From Dactylorhiza incarnata (taxonomy: Eukaryota > Streptophyta > Magnoliopsida > Asparagales > Orchidaceae): 64,000 bases of DNA. The stretch's first letter is position 1. Every line of letters begins with the position of its first letter. A model generated the notes under the pieces. That model did no database searches, was not told the origin of the DNA, and saw only the letters and a list, made by a program, of their open reading frames with translations. The position numbers were made by a program, and so were the translations under genes. Positions 21,302 to 32,555 of this stretch are shown here, piece after piece. The stretch is from assembly GCA_033032865.1 (NCBI GenBank), contig JAWHQI010000273.1, positions 2,046,001 through 2,110,000 on the forward strand, written 5' to 3'.

Positions 21302-22915
21302 AACATAAGTTTGAATACATAGAGTAGTGGGAGTGTCCTAGAGTGATCCATCAAGCATTCCTAGTGCATTGATGAAGAACTTGTGCTTACTTTCATCAAG
21401 TGGCTTAGTGAAAATGTTAGCCCTTGGAATATCAGTGGAAATGTATTGAAGGTTGATCTTATCCTTCTCAACATTATCCCTGAGAAAGTGGTGCCTTATC
21501 TCTATATGCTAAGTTCTGCTATGGAGAACATGATTGGAAGCTATAGAAATAGCACTAGAGCTGTCACGGAATAGTTTGGAATTGACAAGAGAAATGTTGT
21601 AATATAACAACTGATTTTGCATCCACGGTATTTGTGAGCAGCAGCTTCCTGCAGCTACATACTCAGCTTCAGCAATAGAAGTGGAGGTTGTGGTTTGCTT
21701 CTTGCTAAATCATGAGATCAGTCTAGCACCCAAGAACTGACATGTTCCCGAGGTGCTTTTTTTATCTAGCCTACATCTAGCATAATCTGCATCCGAATAA
21801 CCTACTAATTTGAATCCAGATTCAGCTGGATACCACAAGCCAAGTTCAGGTGTACCCTTTAGATATCTGAGTATCCTTTTTATAAAACTCATATGTGATT
21901 CCTTTGGGTCAACCTGAAACCTAGCACATATACAGGTATCAAACATTATATCAGATTTGCTAGCTTTCAGGTAGAGAAGAGAGCCAATGGCTGCTTAGTA
22001 AGTCTTCTGATCAAAGGACTTACCTTTTTCATCTCTATCCAAAACAAGATTAGTAGCCATGGGGGTTTTCATGACAGAGGCATTTTCCATCCCAAACCTC
22101 TTGATGAGTTCTCTGGTATACTTGGATTAAGATATGAAGATGCCATCTGCATTCTGCTTCACTTGAAAGCCATGGAAATAGGATAGTTTCCCCATGCTAC
22201 TCATTTTAAATCTTGATTGCATTAGGTAAGCAAACCTTTTGCATAGAGATTGATATGTTGCCCCAAATATAATGTCATCTACATATATTTGTACTAGCAA
22301 AAGCTAATTCTTATGTTCTCTTGTGAAGAGTGTTTTATCCACTATCCCTCTTTCAAAGGAGTGTTCTAGATGGAAAGTTGATAAGGTCTCATACCAAGCA
22401 CTTGGAGATTGCTTGAGGCCATACAATGCTTTATCTAACATATATACAAAAGAGGGAAAAGATGGATTGACAAAACCTGGGGGCTGCTCCATATACACTT
22501 CTTCCTGAAGAGTTCCATTTAGGAATGCACAATTCACATCCATCTGATAAACTTTAATCTTCATGTGAGCTGCATATGCAAGGAACATTATGATGGCCTC
22601 CAGCCTGGCTACTAGAGCATATGTGTGGTTAAAGTCAATCCCCTCCTCTTGCCTGTATCCTTGGGACACAAGTCTGGTCTTATTCCTGATTATGACTCCT
22701 GTTGAATCCATTTTGTTTTTGAATACCCATTTTGTGCAAATGACTTGGTAATTCTTTTGTCTTTCAACCAATGTCCAGACCTTGTTCCTCTCAAACTGTG
22801 TTAGCTCTCCTTGCATAGTAGATATACAGTGAGGATCACTATGTGCTTCTTCAACCTTCTTGGGTTCATATTGAGAGAGAAAACATTGCAACATAGTTTC
22901 ATGTGTGAGCTATTT
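21302..22915 (-). pseudogene. Reverse transcriptase and RNase H of B
   Basis: RT blocks in order on the minus strand: [69 protein letters not shown] and the catalytic IYVDDIIFG (about 22280). These are followed by the connection and RNase H blocks YSDADYARCRLDKKS, TAEAEY-like [25 protein letters not shown] and FTKPLDESKH. The order is copia-type. At least five in-frame stops are present (for example after FTREHKN and in the RNase H). The 3' end of the frame reaches about 21340, just before G. Confidence 0.9.
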
Positions 22916-24590
22916 CCTTGTCTTGACTCCAACTATCCAATCTCCTATAACTTGTGTTGAAGGATGATCCTTTAGGGCCATCCTAGATCTTGTTGAAATA
23001 TTTAGGAGATTCTCTTCTTCCTGATGAACCACTTCCTCTTCTTCCAGAAGAACCACTTGCTCAGTGACATTGGGAGCATCATCTTCATTCACTGGAATGA
23101 TCTCAGTGGATGGTATCTCAGGTAATGTGAGTTCTTGTTGATCTACTGTAGAATCATCATATGAATCAGTGTCAATTTTCTGTTTTCCTTTGTCTTGACA
23201 TACTGATGGATGATCCATGATGCTTAGTCTTTCAACTTGATCTGCTAGCTGATCTTCTTCCTGCAAAACAGTGCTGGTGGAAAATTCCTTCCCCTTATAA
23301 AACATGTTAGTTTCATCAAATACCATATGCATAGACTCCTCAATCTTGAGAGAGATTTTATTATAACACCTATAAGACTTGCTTGATGAGGAATAACCCA
23401 AAAATATCCCATCATCAACATTCTTGTCAAATTTGGCAAGATGACTTTTCCCATTGTTGAGGATAAAGTAAGTACAACCAAAAATCCTAAAGTAAGTGAC
23501 TATAGGTCCTTTCCCTTCAGTAACTCATAGGGAGTCTTCAACTTTGTCTTGTGGATGAGACTTCTATTCAGAACAAAGTTGGCAGAATTCACTGCTTTAG
23601 CCCAAAAGGACTTTGGCAAGTTGGATTCAGCCAATAATGTCCTGCATGATTCAATTAGGGTTCTATTTTCCCTTTCAGACACCCCATTTTGTCAAGGGGT
23701 TCTAGAAGATGAAAAGTTTTGTCTTATCCCTTCATCCTCACAGAATATACATATATTATCTGATTCTCAAACTCAGTACCATGATCACTTCTGATCACAG
23801 CAACCTGAGTATTGAATTCAGATTGAATCTGTCAAATGAATATTGAGAGGATCTTAAAGGTGTCTGATTTAGCTTTTAGAAAGAACACTCAGCTGAACCT
23901 AGAAAAGTCATCAACAATGACTAAGGTATAGGACTTACCTGCTAAGCTCTGAGTGGAGATAAGACCAAATAGGTCCATGTGCAACAGGAATAGGATTCTG
24001 GGGAATCATTCTTACCAATTAGTTTGAATGATGATTTGATCTGCTTTCCTAGTTGGCAGGCTCTAGAGGGATGGTCTTTATTGAACTTACATGTTGGTAA
24101 GCCTCTTACTAAGTTAAGCTTAGAGAGTTTGGCAATGGTCTTAAAGTTAAGATGACTAAGTCTTATATGCCACAACTCATTGTTTTCTAACTGGGAGTTA
24201 AACAAGCAGATCTCTGACTTTGTATACTCAAAGTCTACAACATAAACCTTACCTTTCCTAAGACCAGTCAATACTATTTGGTTAGTTATAGAACTAACTA
24301 TATGACATAAAGACATAGTGAATACAACTTTGTATTCACCATCACACAGCTGGCTAATACTAATTAGATTATGTTGGAGACCTTCAACGTAAGCTAGTTT
24401 AGAAATAGAGACTTCCCCAATCCTGAGCAAACCATATCCTTTGGTTTGACCAGAGTGGGAATTCCCAAAAATTACCTTAGGCCCTTCCTTGGCCTTGTAG
24501 TTTTCCAGCAGTTCTTTTGCTCCAGTCATATGCATGGAGCATCCACTATCCAGATACCACTACTAGTTTGTGGTTGAACAGTCACCTTTC
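22916..24590 (-). pseudogene. Protease and integrase of B
   Basis: Protease active-site block WYLDSGCSMHMTG at about 24565-24525. Integrase zinc-binding region LWHIRLSHLNF...ACQLGKQ (first cysteine of the CxxC pair replaced by serine). Core blocks VIRSDHGTEFE (about 23795) and ENRTLIESCRTLL, then the C-terminal GYSSSSKSYRCYNK and SMHMVFDETNMFY. Several frames must be joined, so it is inactive. A proline/glutamate-rich spacer (23160-22920) links integrase to RT. Confidence 0.88.
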
Positions 24591-24601
24591 TGCACATGAA
24601 G

Positions 24602-24826
24602 TCAAACATTATTATAGACCCTCTCATGCTTGGGTCTCTTTCTTCTATCATCATATGGAGTAATGAAAGGATGAGATGGTCTTTTAGTATACCCCTTAAG
24701 GTGAAGAAGTGTTGTATTATTATGCCAACAATGTTTGGCTATATGCCCAAGTTTAGAACAGCAGAAACATCTAGGAATAAAGGTAGAGAGTGGTTTTGAT
24801 GTTATATAAATTTTTGCAGGAAACAT
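24602..24826 (-). pseudogene. Second gag zinc knuckle of B
   Basis: CFCCSKLGHIAKHC fits CX2CX4HX4C, followed by basic sequence (KRPSHPF, DDRRKRPKHERV). It lies between the CG-dyad cluster and the protease, as in SIRE-type elements with two knuckles. Element A keeps an equivalent near 29430-29475. Confidence 0.75.
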
Positions 24827-24829
24827 GCG

Positions 24830-25030
24830 TTGAGAAGAAATCGACGCATCTTTAAAGTTGCATCGAATGTAATTCGACGTGTGTGCATAGTTTCGTCAAT
24901 AATAATTCGATGCATAGTATTGGTTGCATCGAATATAATTCGACGGACCTTCATACTTGCTTCAAATTGATGTCGACGCATGTGCTGAACTCCATCGAGT
25001 TACATTTGGCGCATCTCTAAAATTGTGTTG
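24830..25030. repeat. CG-dyad cluster inside B's gag linker
   Basis: Copies such as AATCGACGCATC, AATTCGACGTGTG, ATTCGACGGACC and ATGTCGACGCATG between the two gag zinc knuckles. The reading frame of the second knuckle runs back through at least the first third of the cluster, so it lies in coding DNA. Confidence 0.75.
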
Positions 25031-25383
25031 AATTCTTTTCGGCGTATGATTCTTTTTATTAAGATTTTTATTATTTTTATTTGGCTTTTCTAAGGGGTGC
25101 TTACCTAAAATTCCTGGTTGATTAGTAATGTTTACCCTATTAAATATAGTGAGTTAATTAGGGTTATTGTTATGATCTTCATATGATCCTAAGATGTTAT
25201 TAGGTCTAGACCAAAATGATGCTACAGGAATTTCCCAAGCAGGTTTGCTAGGGATTAGTGTTCTAGTGGATGGTATTGATTCTAGATAAGATGATCAAAT
25301 CTCTCAGAGAGATTTTGTGAGATATCCTTAAGATTTTGATTCCTTCCATTTAGGGGGTCATTAAAGGCTTTTGCCTTTGTGAG

Positions 25384-26741
25384 TTATTTCTTTAAATCAG
25401 AGTTTTCATTGTCTAATATGTATATTTCTTTTTCTTTATTAAACAATTGATCTCTCAAATCATAGTTGACTGAGTATAGATTATCTTTCCTAAGGTTTTC
25501 TAGTTCTGTTCTGATTATTTTTACTTCCTTATGGCTATTAATATAATCTTGACAGAATTCTTTAAAACAGTCTTTATAATCTTGAGGAAAAATCAAAATA
25601 ATCAAAGATTGTTACCTCATTCTCAGCAGTGGAGTCTTCCAAAACCATTAAGTAGTCTATTTTAGGTCTACACTCTTCATCACTATCAGATGAGGTGGAG
25701 CTTGACTCTGAGTCTGAATCACTCCAGGTTTCAGCTATGAAACCTTTCCCTCCTTTTTTATCCTTCCTCCTAAAGGATTTCTTTTTGTGCTCCTTCCTCT
25801 GCTTGTTGCTTTTGTTCTTCTCTTCCCCAGGACATTCAATGGCAAAGTGGCCTGGTCTTCTGCAAGAAAAGCAGATAATCTCCCGTTTAGGAGTTTTGTC
25901 ATACCTTGGCTTGCCTGAACTCCTTTCTTTCCTTCTGTAGTCCACTGTCCTGAACCAACTCTTGAATATTTTAGCCAAGAGATTAAACTTCTCTTCTTCA
26001 GAGGTGGAGGACTCTGCTTCAGCAGTCTTTGATGCAATAGCCCTTTCTTTAGGAGTTGATATTCTCTCTGGGGCTTCTAACTCGGCCCTGCTTTTTAGTA
26101 GGAGCTCATAGGACTTCAGCTTCCTTAGCAAATCATCATTTGATATCTCTCTGGGGCATCTAGAATCTCTAAATGCCCAGATATCTAGAGTCCCATGTGC
26201 TTGGGAAGCACATGAGGAGCTTGTCATTAATTTCTGTCAGAGAAATTTCTTTGTCAAGCCCTTTCAGCTCATTTATGATGAAGCTGAACCTGTCATACAT
26301 TTCAGCTATACTTCCATCAGCCTTTTTCTTGAAGTTCTTATATTGGGATAGGATAAGTGACTTCTTGTCTTTTCTTTCATCTGAACTGCCTTCAACTAAT
26401 CTGGAGAGAGACTCCCAGATTTCTTTGGCAGAGTTGCAATCTGCAACTTTTTGAAATATGTCATCTAACATAGTTGAGACCAGGATATTCATGGCCTTGG
26501 CATCATATGTCTTGACCTTCTTCTCAGTATCAGTACATTCAGCTATGGGGACTGTAGTTTGTGTAACTTTTCCACTAGTATCTTTCCTTACTAGGACTGA
26601 GGGACCTGTAATGAAGACATTAAAATTTTCTTCATCAATAGAGTTCATATAGAGTTTTATTCTGGCCTTCCAGAGTGTAAACTTATTCATGTTACACACT
26701 GGTGGTCTAATTGATGCATAATCCTTAGAACTCATTTTCAT
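25384..26741 (-). pseudogene. gag of B
   Basis: Starts MKMSSKDYASIRPPVCNM at 26741, about 100 bp after the PBS. The gag domain is readable (LWKARIKLYMNSID, DAKAMNILVSTMLDDIF, IWESLSRLVEGSSDERKD, YDRFSFIINELKGL, INDKLLMCFPSTWD). A frameshift near 26190 moves it to the frame with DLLRKLKSYELLLKSR, then the zinc knuckle CFSCRRPGHFAIEC (about 25880-25840), a lysine-rich tail and an acidic, serine-rich end. A further leucine-rich coiled segment is seen at 25605-25384. Confidence 0.9.
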
Positions 26742-26830
26742 TTAGAAAATGGTTTTAATTAATTTTAAAATAATGAAAAGAGAGTAGGAGATCTTTTGAT
26801 TAAGGTGTTAACCTTTTGATGAACAACCTA

Positions 26831-26843
26831 CCTCTGATACCAA
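26831..26843 (-). other. Primer-binding site of B
   Basis: The minus strand reads TTGGTATCAGAGG right after the 5' LTR end ...CACTTTCA. Confidence 0.9.
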
Positions 26844-26844
26844 T

Positions 26845-28442
26845 TGAAAGTGCACAGTGTGCCTCTGAGAATTCTCTAGAGGGGGGGGGGGGGGGGGGGT
26901 GAATAGAGATTTGAAATATTTTCTATAATTTTTATGCACACACAATAAAAATTCTAAGGTATTATGCAATCAGCAAAAACCAAAGGCAGAATAAATGAAA
27001 TAAATTTGCTGATATAAACATAGAATAAATAAATAGGACAGCACAGAAAATCACAGAGCAAAAATACAGGAATTTTATAGAGGTTCCCTAATATGTGGGT
27101 AGACCTCTCTTCTACCTCCATGGTAGGATTGCATAACCCGTGCCCGAGTCTTTTGATAAGGAGACTCTTAGAACCAAACCAGATCTTTTGATAAGGAGAT
27201 CTTGAACCACTAAGTCTTTTGATATGGAGACTCTTAGAACCGCTGAATCATTTGGAAGAGGGATTAATAAAACTCTTTACAAGTGAAGGAAATAGTAAGA
27301 AGAAAATAAGAGGGAGAATATAAGAATTCTGTTCTCAGAATTCTTCAGAAGCTCTGAGGCTGCTTCTGTCTTTCTTTCACTGGATCTGTAATGATGAACC
27401 CTTGCTTATGATAGTGATAATTTGCAAGGGTTGTTTTGCTTGATCCTTTTCTCTCAACACTTCTTGTAATCCAGCTGTTGTGTGATGAGGAAGAAGAAGT
27501 AGCTGTATGTAATCCTGTGCAGATAGAACACTTCTGTATCTCTGTCTTTTAGGGTTTGAGGAGGAAGAAGATAGAGACCCTCTTCGACAGACAGAATAAT
27601 GTAAAAACTCTTGTTCTGTATTCTCTTCTTTTTGCATACTTATTCTGCATGATTGGGATTTCAAATCGTTTCTTCTTTTGGGTTGTCCTGAAAAGGAATT
27701 CACCTAATTTCCTTTCTTCTTTTGTTCTCGACCTGTCAATCCATTTTGAATACCTTCCAAAGATGATGTGATGTGTCCTGGAAAGCTCCATACCTTTCTT
27801 GGCAATAAATGATCCGTTGGAGAAAATTCTCTAGCCTGCTGGTCCTTCTGAAAAGGTCTCAAAGGGACAGCTGAAAAATCTTTATTTTTCTGACTGTATT
27901 CGACGTTGCGTTGACTTCATCAATCTTCATGTCGATGCACCTCTGTATTCTTATCGACATAGGTTTGAATTCCTTCTTAGCTTTAGCTGAACTCAGATGT
28001 CGACATTACGTCGATTCCTTATCGACGTATCCATAGAGTTGAAGCCCTGGTCTTGAGCTTTTATTTTCTGGGTCGAATTACAGTCGAAGTTGCGTCGAAT
28101 TCTGAGATGGCTTCGACAAGCTCTTCTTTCTGCGTTGAGTTCCTTTCAACGTTGTGTCAACTTGAATAATACTTCGACAGACTGAATAATTTTCTCTTCC
28201 TTGTAGCCAGAGTTACGTTGATATCAAGTCGAAGTTGCGTTGACTTTTATTCGATGCAAGTCTTAACTTAACTTATTTTTTTATTGTCTTAACTTGGCCT
28301 TGACACTCTAAGGTGAATGTGACATCCTAAGACATCTAATGACCAATTTACCCTTACTATATAATGTGGGTAATATAACCTAAGAAGTAAAATCACTTAT
28401 AATTAATTTGTTAAGTTAAATCAAAAGAAGTTTTTCCCAACA
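26845..28442 (-). repeat. 5' LTR of B
   Basis: TGAAAGTGCACAG at 26845 to CCCAACA at 28442, matching 12554-14147. Contains a run of 19 G at 26881-26899. The right edge joins A's gag at 28443. Confidence 0.95.
27895..28262. repeat. CG-dyad array in U3 of B's 5' LTR
   Basis: Partner of 13590-13990, with ATTCGACGTTGCGTTGAC, GTCGACATTACGTCGATT and AGTTGCGTCGAATT-like copies, decayed mostly at CG. Confidence 0.7.
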
Positions 28443-29228
28443 CTCGTATTCATTAGAAACTGAGGAGGAAGCTCTTGTTAACCTCATAAACATAACTGAA
28501 GAAATCCAGGATGAGAACACCTCTTCTGGGAAGGAATTTATTATAGCTCCCTTGTCTATCTCTGATTCTGAATCAATGGTTGATTTTGTACATGATAGTA
28601 AGTGGGAATCTGCTTGCAACAGTATACCCTCAAGATCCCCACATGAGGTTGAATCTGATCTAGTGCAGCATAATGAAGCCTTGTGGATTGCTTTGAAAAG
28701 AAGTAAGAAGCTTCTTAGAACTCAATCTAAGGAGTTAGCATGCCTAAAATTTGCCCAATCAGAGCTCCAAGGGACATCTGAAACGCTGGCTTCTATGAGC
28801 GAAGAAATGGACAAACTCAAGGAAGCCACAAAGCTCAAAAATGTTGAGTTGGGTCAGAAGAACAAGGTCATCAAAGACCTTGAGGAAATGTTGTTGGCCG
28901 AGATGAGAATTGTTGCCAGCTTCTCGAAGCCCAAGACTATCATTCCCATCATTGATAGATTCTCTGCACCATTTAGAGGTGGTGTAGGATTTGGTTATGA
29001 GACATTCAAGGGAAAGGCCTCTGAAGCCCAACCTTCTTTCAAGAAGAAGCTAATGGCATCAAATTTCCTTGGCCAGGAATCTGCATATGGTCATCTGACC
29101 AATGCTTGCTCTAAAAAAGGCAGTAAACCCTCTAACACACATAGAAGAGCAGGTTTTGGGATGAGTGCTTTTAAAGCACCCCTTGAAGAGACACAAATTA
29201 AGAATCCGGGTCCTCATGTCCATTGATC
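28443..29228 (+). pseudogene. gag of A, C-terminal continuation
   Basis: The frame opens directly at the edge of B with YSLETEEEALVNLINITEE and remains open for about 260 codons. It is acidic, then a coiled coil (WIALKRSKKLLRTQSKELA, then MSEEMDKLKEATKLKN), then a basic region. This is the region between the two zinc knuckles of SIRE-type gag. It joins in frame with the part ending at 12548. Confidence 0.8.
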
Positions 29229-30120
29229 TACAACATCAACACCCAAAAGTAATGGAAAGGTAGTCCTCACCAAGCCTATTCCCAAGGTGGTGAACAAAAA
29301 AGTGTTGAGACCAGCTCAACTACATACTCACACTTGTGAGGTTCACCCAAGGACTATTATGCCAGTTGTCTTCACTCCTACCCACCAACATTTCTAGATG
29401 GTGACACATAAGAGAAGATACAACAGGTTTGAGTGCTGGTGTGGTAGAAAAATTGGTCATTTTGCCTTGGACTGTTGGTTAAACCTAACAGTGCCTAGTG
29501 CAAGAAGAATATAGACCACTCAGAGTTGTGATATTTCAGTTTATCCCCCTAACAGAAACCTAGGACCCAAATCCAATTGGGTACCTAAGGGTTAGTAATC
29601 TTTCTTGCAAGTATGTCTAAATACCAAACCATTTGGTATTTGGATAGTGGTTGCTCTAGGCACATGACTGGAGTAAAGTGGGTAGAAATTGATAAAGTCA
29701 TTCACTAAAGACAAGGTTGAATATTAAATGAAAGACAAAAGTCATTCCCAGAAAACTGTAAACTGCTCCAAGACAAGGTAGGTATCATCCTCTAGAGCAA
29801 ATTATAAGGAGCTGTCAATCAAGCAATGCAGGAGGAAATCAATCAACTCAAGAGTTGTTAAAGGGGTATAGACCGGAGAAGGACATTAAGTATGGCCAGA
29901 CCCTTTATTCCTATCATAAGGTTGGAATTAAACAGAATAGTATTAGTCTATGTATCCCACAGAGGATTCCAAGCCTATCAAATGAATGTGAAATTAGTAT
30001 CCTTAATTAAGAGACTTGAAGGAGGGAGTCTATGTAGCACAGCCTCCAGGAATCTCTCAAAAAGTGCTGATAATCTTCTCAAGTTAGACAAGTATCAGAT
30101 GGGTATCTCAACGACAAAGA
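29229..30120 (+). pseudogene. Second zinc knuckle, protease and RT scraps of A
   Basis: CWCGRKIGHFALDCW near 29435-29475 is a slightly altered second knuckle; WYLDSGCSRHMTG near 29633-29675 is the protease site. After it the sequence drops straight to an RT fragment near 29890-30060 (ARPFIPIIRLELNRIVL, HRGFQAYQMNVK and a frameshifted version of the AFLNG...QPPG block). Integrase and most of RT/RNase H are deleted. Confidence 0.75.
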
Positions 30121-30139
30121 TGAATTCTAAGTGACACAG

Positions 30140-30300
30140 AATGTTAAGTCTCGACGACAAAATCTATGTTTCGACGATATTGCTGGAGTCACTACGACAA
30201 AGATGAAGTAATTCCGACGACTAGGTTGAAGTAATCTTGACGACACTATCGACGATAAAAATGCACATCGTCGAAATACAACCAAGATACTCAATGCAAT
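30140..30300. repeat. CG-dyad cluster upstream of A's env-like ORF
   Basis: TCTCGACGACAAAATC, TTTCGACGATATTG, TTCCGACGACTAGG, CTTGACGACACTATCGACGAT and ATCGTCGAAAT within 160 bp, about 90 bp before a TATA box. Confidence 0.75.
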
Positions 30301-30385
30301 ATTAGATCTTTAATCAGAGCCGTCCAATGGTCTTTTAATCTACTAATCAGGACAAAAAGGCATGCACCTCTTCATTTACCTCTAC

Positions 30386-30394
30386 TATAAATAG
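30386..30394 (+). promoter_or_regulatory. TATA box before A's env-like ORF
   Basis: TATAAATAG in the context CTACTATAAATAGAATG, about 105 bp before the first ATG of the env-like frame at about 30500. It looks like a subgenomic promoter; inferred. Confidence 0.5.
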
Positions 30395-30499
30395 AATGAA
30401 TGCTTAGGACAAAAATTACACTTTCATTTTCCCTAAGTCATTTCTGCGACAAACCTTCATTCCATCTTCGACAATCGCTCGTTCTCGACATTCGACTTC

Positions 30500-31985
30500 A
30501 ATGGATCCCAAGAAGGAAGAATCCTCAGACATCTCCAGTTGTGAGCTTCATAGAGGAGGATTCAACTCCTGCTCTGAAGAGATTAGGTTAATAATTGGAC
30601 TGCTGGAGTCGGTAGGGCTGGAATATCTACTCTGTGAACCTTGTGTTCTCATGAACAAGGGAGCTATTGTAATTCTTTGAAGGAGCGAGAATCAATCATT
30701 CAGGGACCATCCTCAAGTCAGTAGTGTCTGAAAAGAAGATCAAGATGTCTGCCAAGAGCTTAGGAAAAGCCTTGAGAATGCCAAGGCTGGATAAAGAGGT
30801 TGAAGAGGAAGGTCTAACTACTGAAGACCTCTCTGCAAGATATGCCTGGTGTGGGCATAGGGCAAGACCTATGGGTCCATAAATAGAGTAGAATTCAACC
30901 AGAAGGGAAAACTTCTTGCTGACATTGTTGGGAAGGTGTTACTGTGCAAGCCTGGTTCACATGATAGGATTTCCAAAGAAATGTTTGAGGTTATGTGCAG
31001 AATCATTGCTTCAAAGAAGACTGACTAGAGAGAGTTTATGTTTCAAAGGATAAAGAACACCTTGAAGTCCCCCAGTTTTGGAAGAGCGTTATCTCTCTTT
31101 CTTCTGAATTCCCTTGGGGAAGTATTGGAAAGAAAAATGGGAGTACCTCTACATTATTCTTAGAGGTTGGATTCAAAAATATTGGATAGATGGGATAGAG
31201 TTATCTCCAAAACTCCTAAGGATGTCCAAGCAGCAATAAAAGAAAAGAAAAAGAAATTTGTAGCATTTGATGACTCAGAGGAGGAAGTGTCATCAAGCAA
31301 GAAGCCCTATCAATTCCACATTTCAATCTTTCCAAGGATGCTGAGGAGAGGAGAAGCCCAATTCTGGGCAGTGATCTAGTTGAGGGGGAGTCCCTATATG
31401 GGAGTTCAGCCCAACACACTAAGAGAGGACAAGGGGAGTCCCTATATGAGTTCTCAACCTAAGATACTTAGAAGGTTGAGGGGGAGCCACATCTGGGATG
31501 CTCTACCCTGGAGGGTGAAGTTGAAGGACCTATAGCTGAGAAGGTTGGGACCCCTGCTGAAAAAGTAGTCCAGGAGAAGGATGATCTAGAGAAGGAAGCT
31601 GGAGGCAATGTGCCAGAGAAGGTTGGAAGTACTGATCCCCAGACTAGGCTTGACCTAGTTCTGATCAAAGGTAAGCAAGTGGTGGTGGATGAAGAAGAGC
31701 AGATGTAGGTAGACTCTCCTGATCTTCTGGGTCAAGACAGTAGTCCTGAAAGTTCTCTAGAGGAAAATACTGCTGCAGAAGTGGATATTGCTGGACCATC
31801 TACTGCACAATCAGGCTCCATATTCCACATGATCTCAACATTGCTAAAAGTTCAAAGGGAGGAGATGGAATAATTCATTCTGCAAACAGTTGATGGCATC
31901 AAGCAAGAGATGAAGGCTGAGTTGTAAAGTGTGAAAGATGACATGCTTCATTTGAACACTCGGCACACTCAATTCTTTCACATAG
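30500..31985 (+). pseudogene. SIRE-type env-like ORF remnant of A
   Basis: Starts MDPKKEESSDISS. In shifting frames it keeps recognisable blocks (KLLADIVGKVLLCKPGSHD, ISKEMFEVMCRII, LSLFLLNSLGEVLERKMGV, then VISKTPKDVQAAIKEKKKK and a glutamate/serine tail) of the ORF that follows pol in SIRE-type elements. More than eight stops or shifts. Truncated by the LTR of C at 31988. Confidence 0.55.
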
Positions 31986-31987
31986 CA

Positions 31988-32539
31988 TGTTTTACTAGAA
32001 GACCGCTACCAGTATGATGAATGATTCAGACCGGACTGCCTGGCTCTTCCTCAATAACTTACACGTCTCTCGGCTCACCAGATCAAGTCGAGCGGTCTGA
32101 TCGACGTCAGGCCGTCATCAAGAGGGCTACAATCAAGACCATGTCCAGAAGGCAAGCCGCGGTCTCAGGTCAGAGGCCGCCCGCTTCCTTGCCTTGATCG
32201 CAGCACATTTCAACCCCAGACAATACAGATCGAAGCTCAAGCCTCCAAGCCACACGACTTCTTTCTTTTTCCCTTCTGTATCCCATCACCCCCAGTCTGA
32301 TTCTCCTGTATCCGGGCAGGCAGTTATTTTATCCCTGCCCGTTTGGGTAGGCCCTTGAGCCAATAAATAGGGGGCGTCAATGTTCCTAAGACACGCACAC
32401 TCGAATCCTGGAGCTCGCCTGTTAGAGCTGTGGTCTCGAGTTCACTGTCTTGCGGTTTGTCTGACTGGCCGGCTTCTCATTTCCTTGCACTATAACCCAT
32501 TGTAATCACTTTACTTAAATGAAGGGAAATCCCATCACA
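31988..32539 (+). repeat. 5' LTR of C
   Basis: TGTTTTACTAGAAG to CCCATCACA, 552 bp. It has ATAAATAG near 32363 as a TATA box and is more GC-rich than its surroundings. The PBS probably starts at TGGCATTTA (32545) and is interrupted by D at 32556. The rejoined bases continue as GCTGTGACGGG at 42526, resembling a TGGCGCC...CTGTGGG type PBS. Confidence 0.75.
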
Positions 32540-32555
32540 GGAGTGGCATTTACTG

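Larger units (their letters stand above)
12554..28442 (-). mobile_element. Element B: SIRE-type copia, complete but decayed, carrying G
   Basis: Both LTRs are present in minus orientation (28442-26845 and 14147-12554), with PBS, gag with two zinc knuckles, protease, integrase, RT, RNase H, then a CG-dyad cluster, env-like ORFs and a polypurine tract. Without G (16249-21296) it would be about 10.8 kb, a usual size for SIRE/Maximus. The flanks CTAAC and CTCGT do not form a clean duplication, but A's gag frame (SDFD, then the YSLETEEEALV block) resumes across it, which proves the insertion. Confidence 0.9.
9855..31987 (+). mobile_element. Element A: decayed SIRE-like copia element (5' part, split by B)
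   Basis: Parts in order: 5' LTR 9855-11695, PBS, gag start, [B inserted], gag continuation, second zinc knuckle, protease and RT scraps, CG-dyad cluster with TATA box, env-like ORF remnant. It is cut at 31988 by the LTR of C, so its 3' LTR would be beyond the right edge. The 5 bases before the LTR are AAAGT. Many stops and internal deletions show it is old. Confidence 0.75.
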
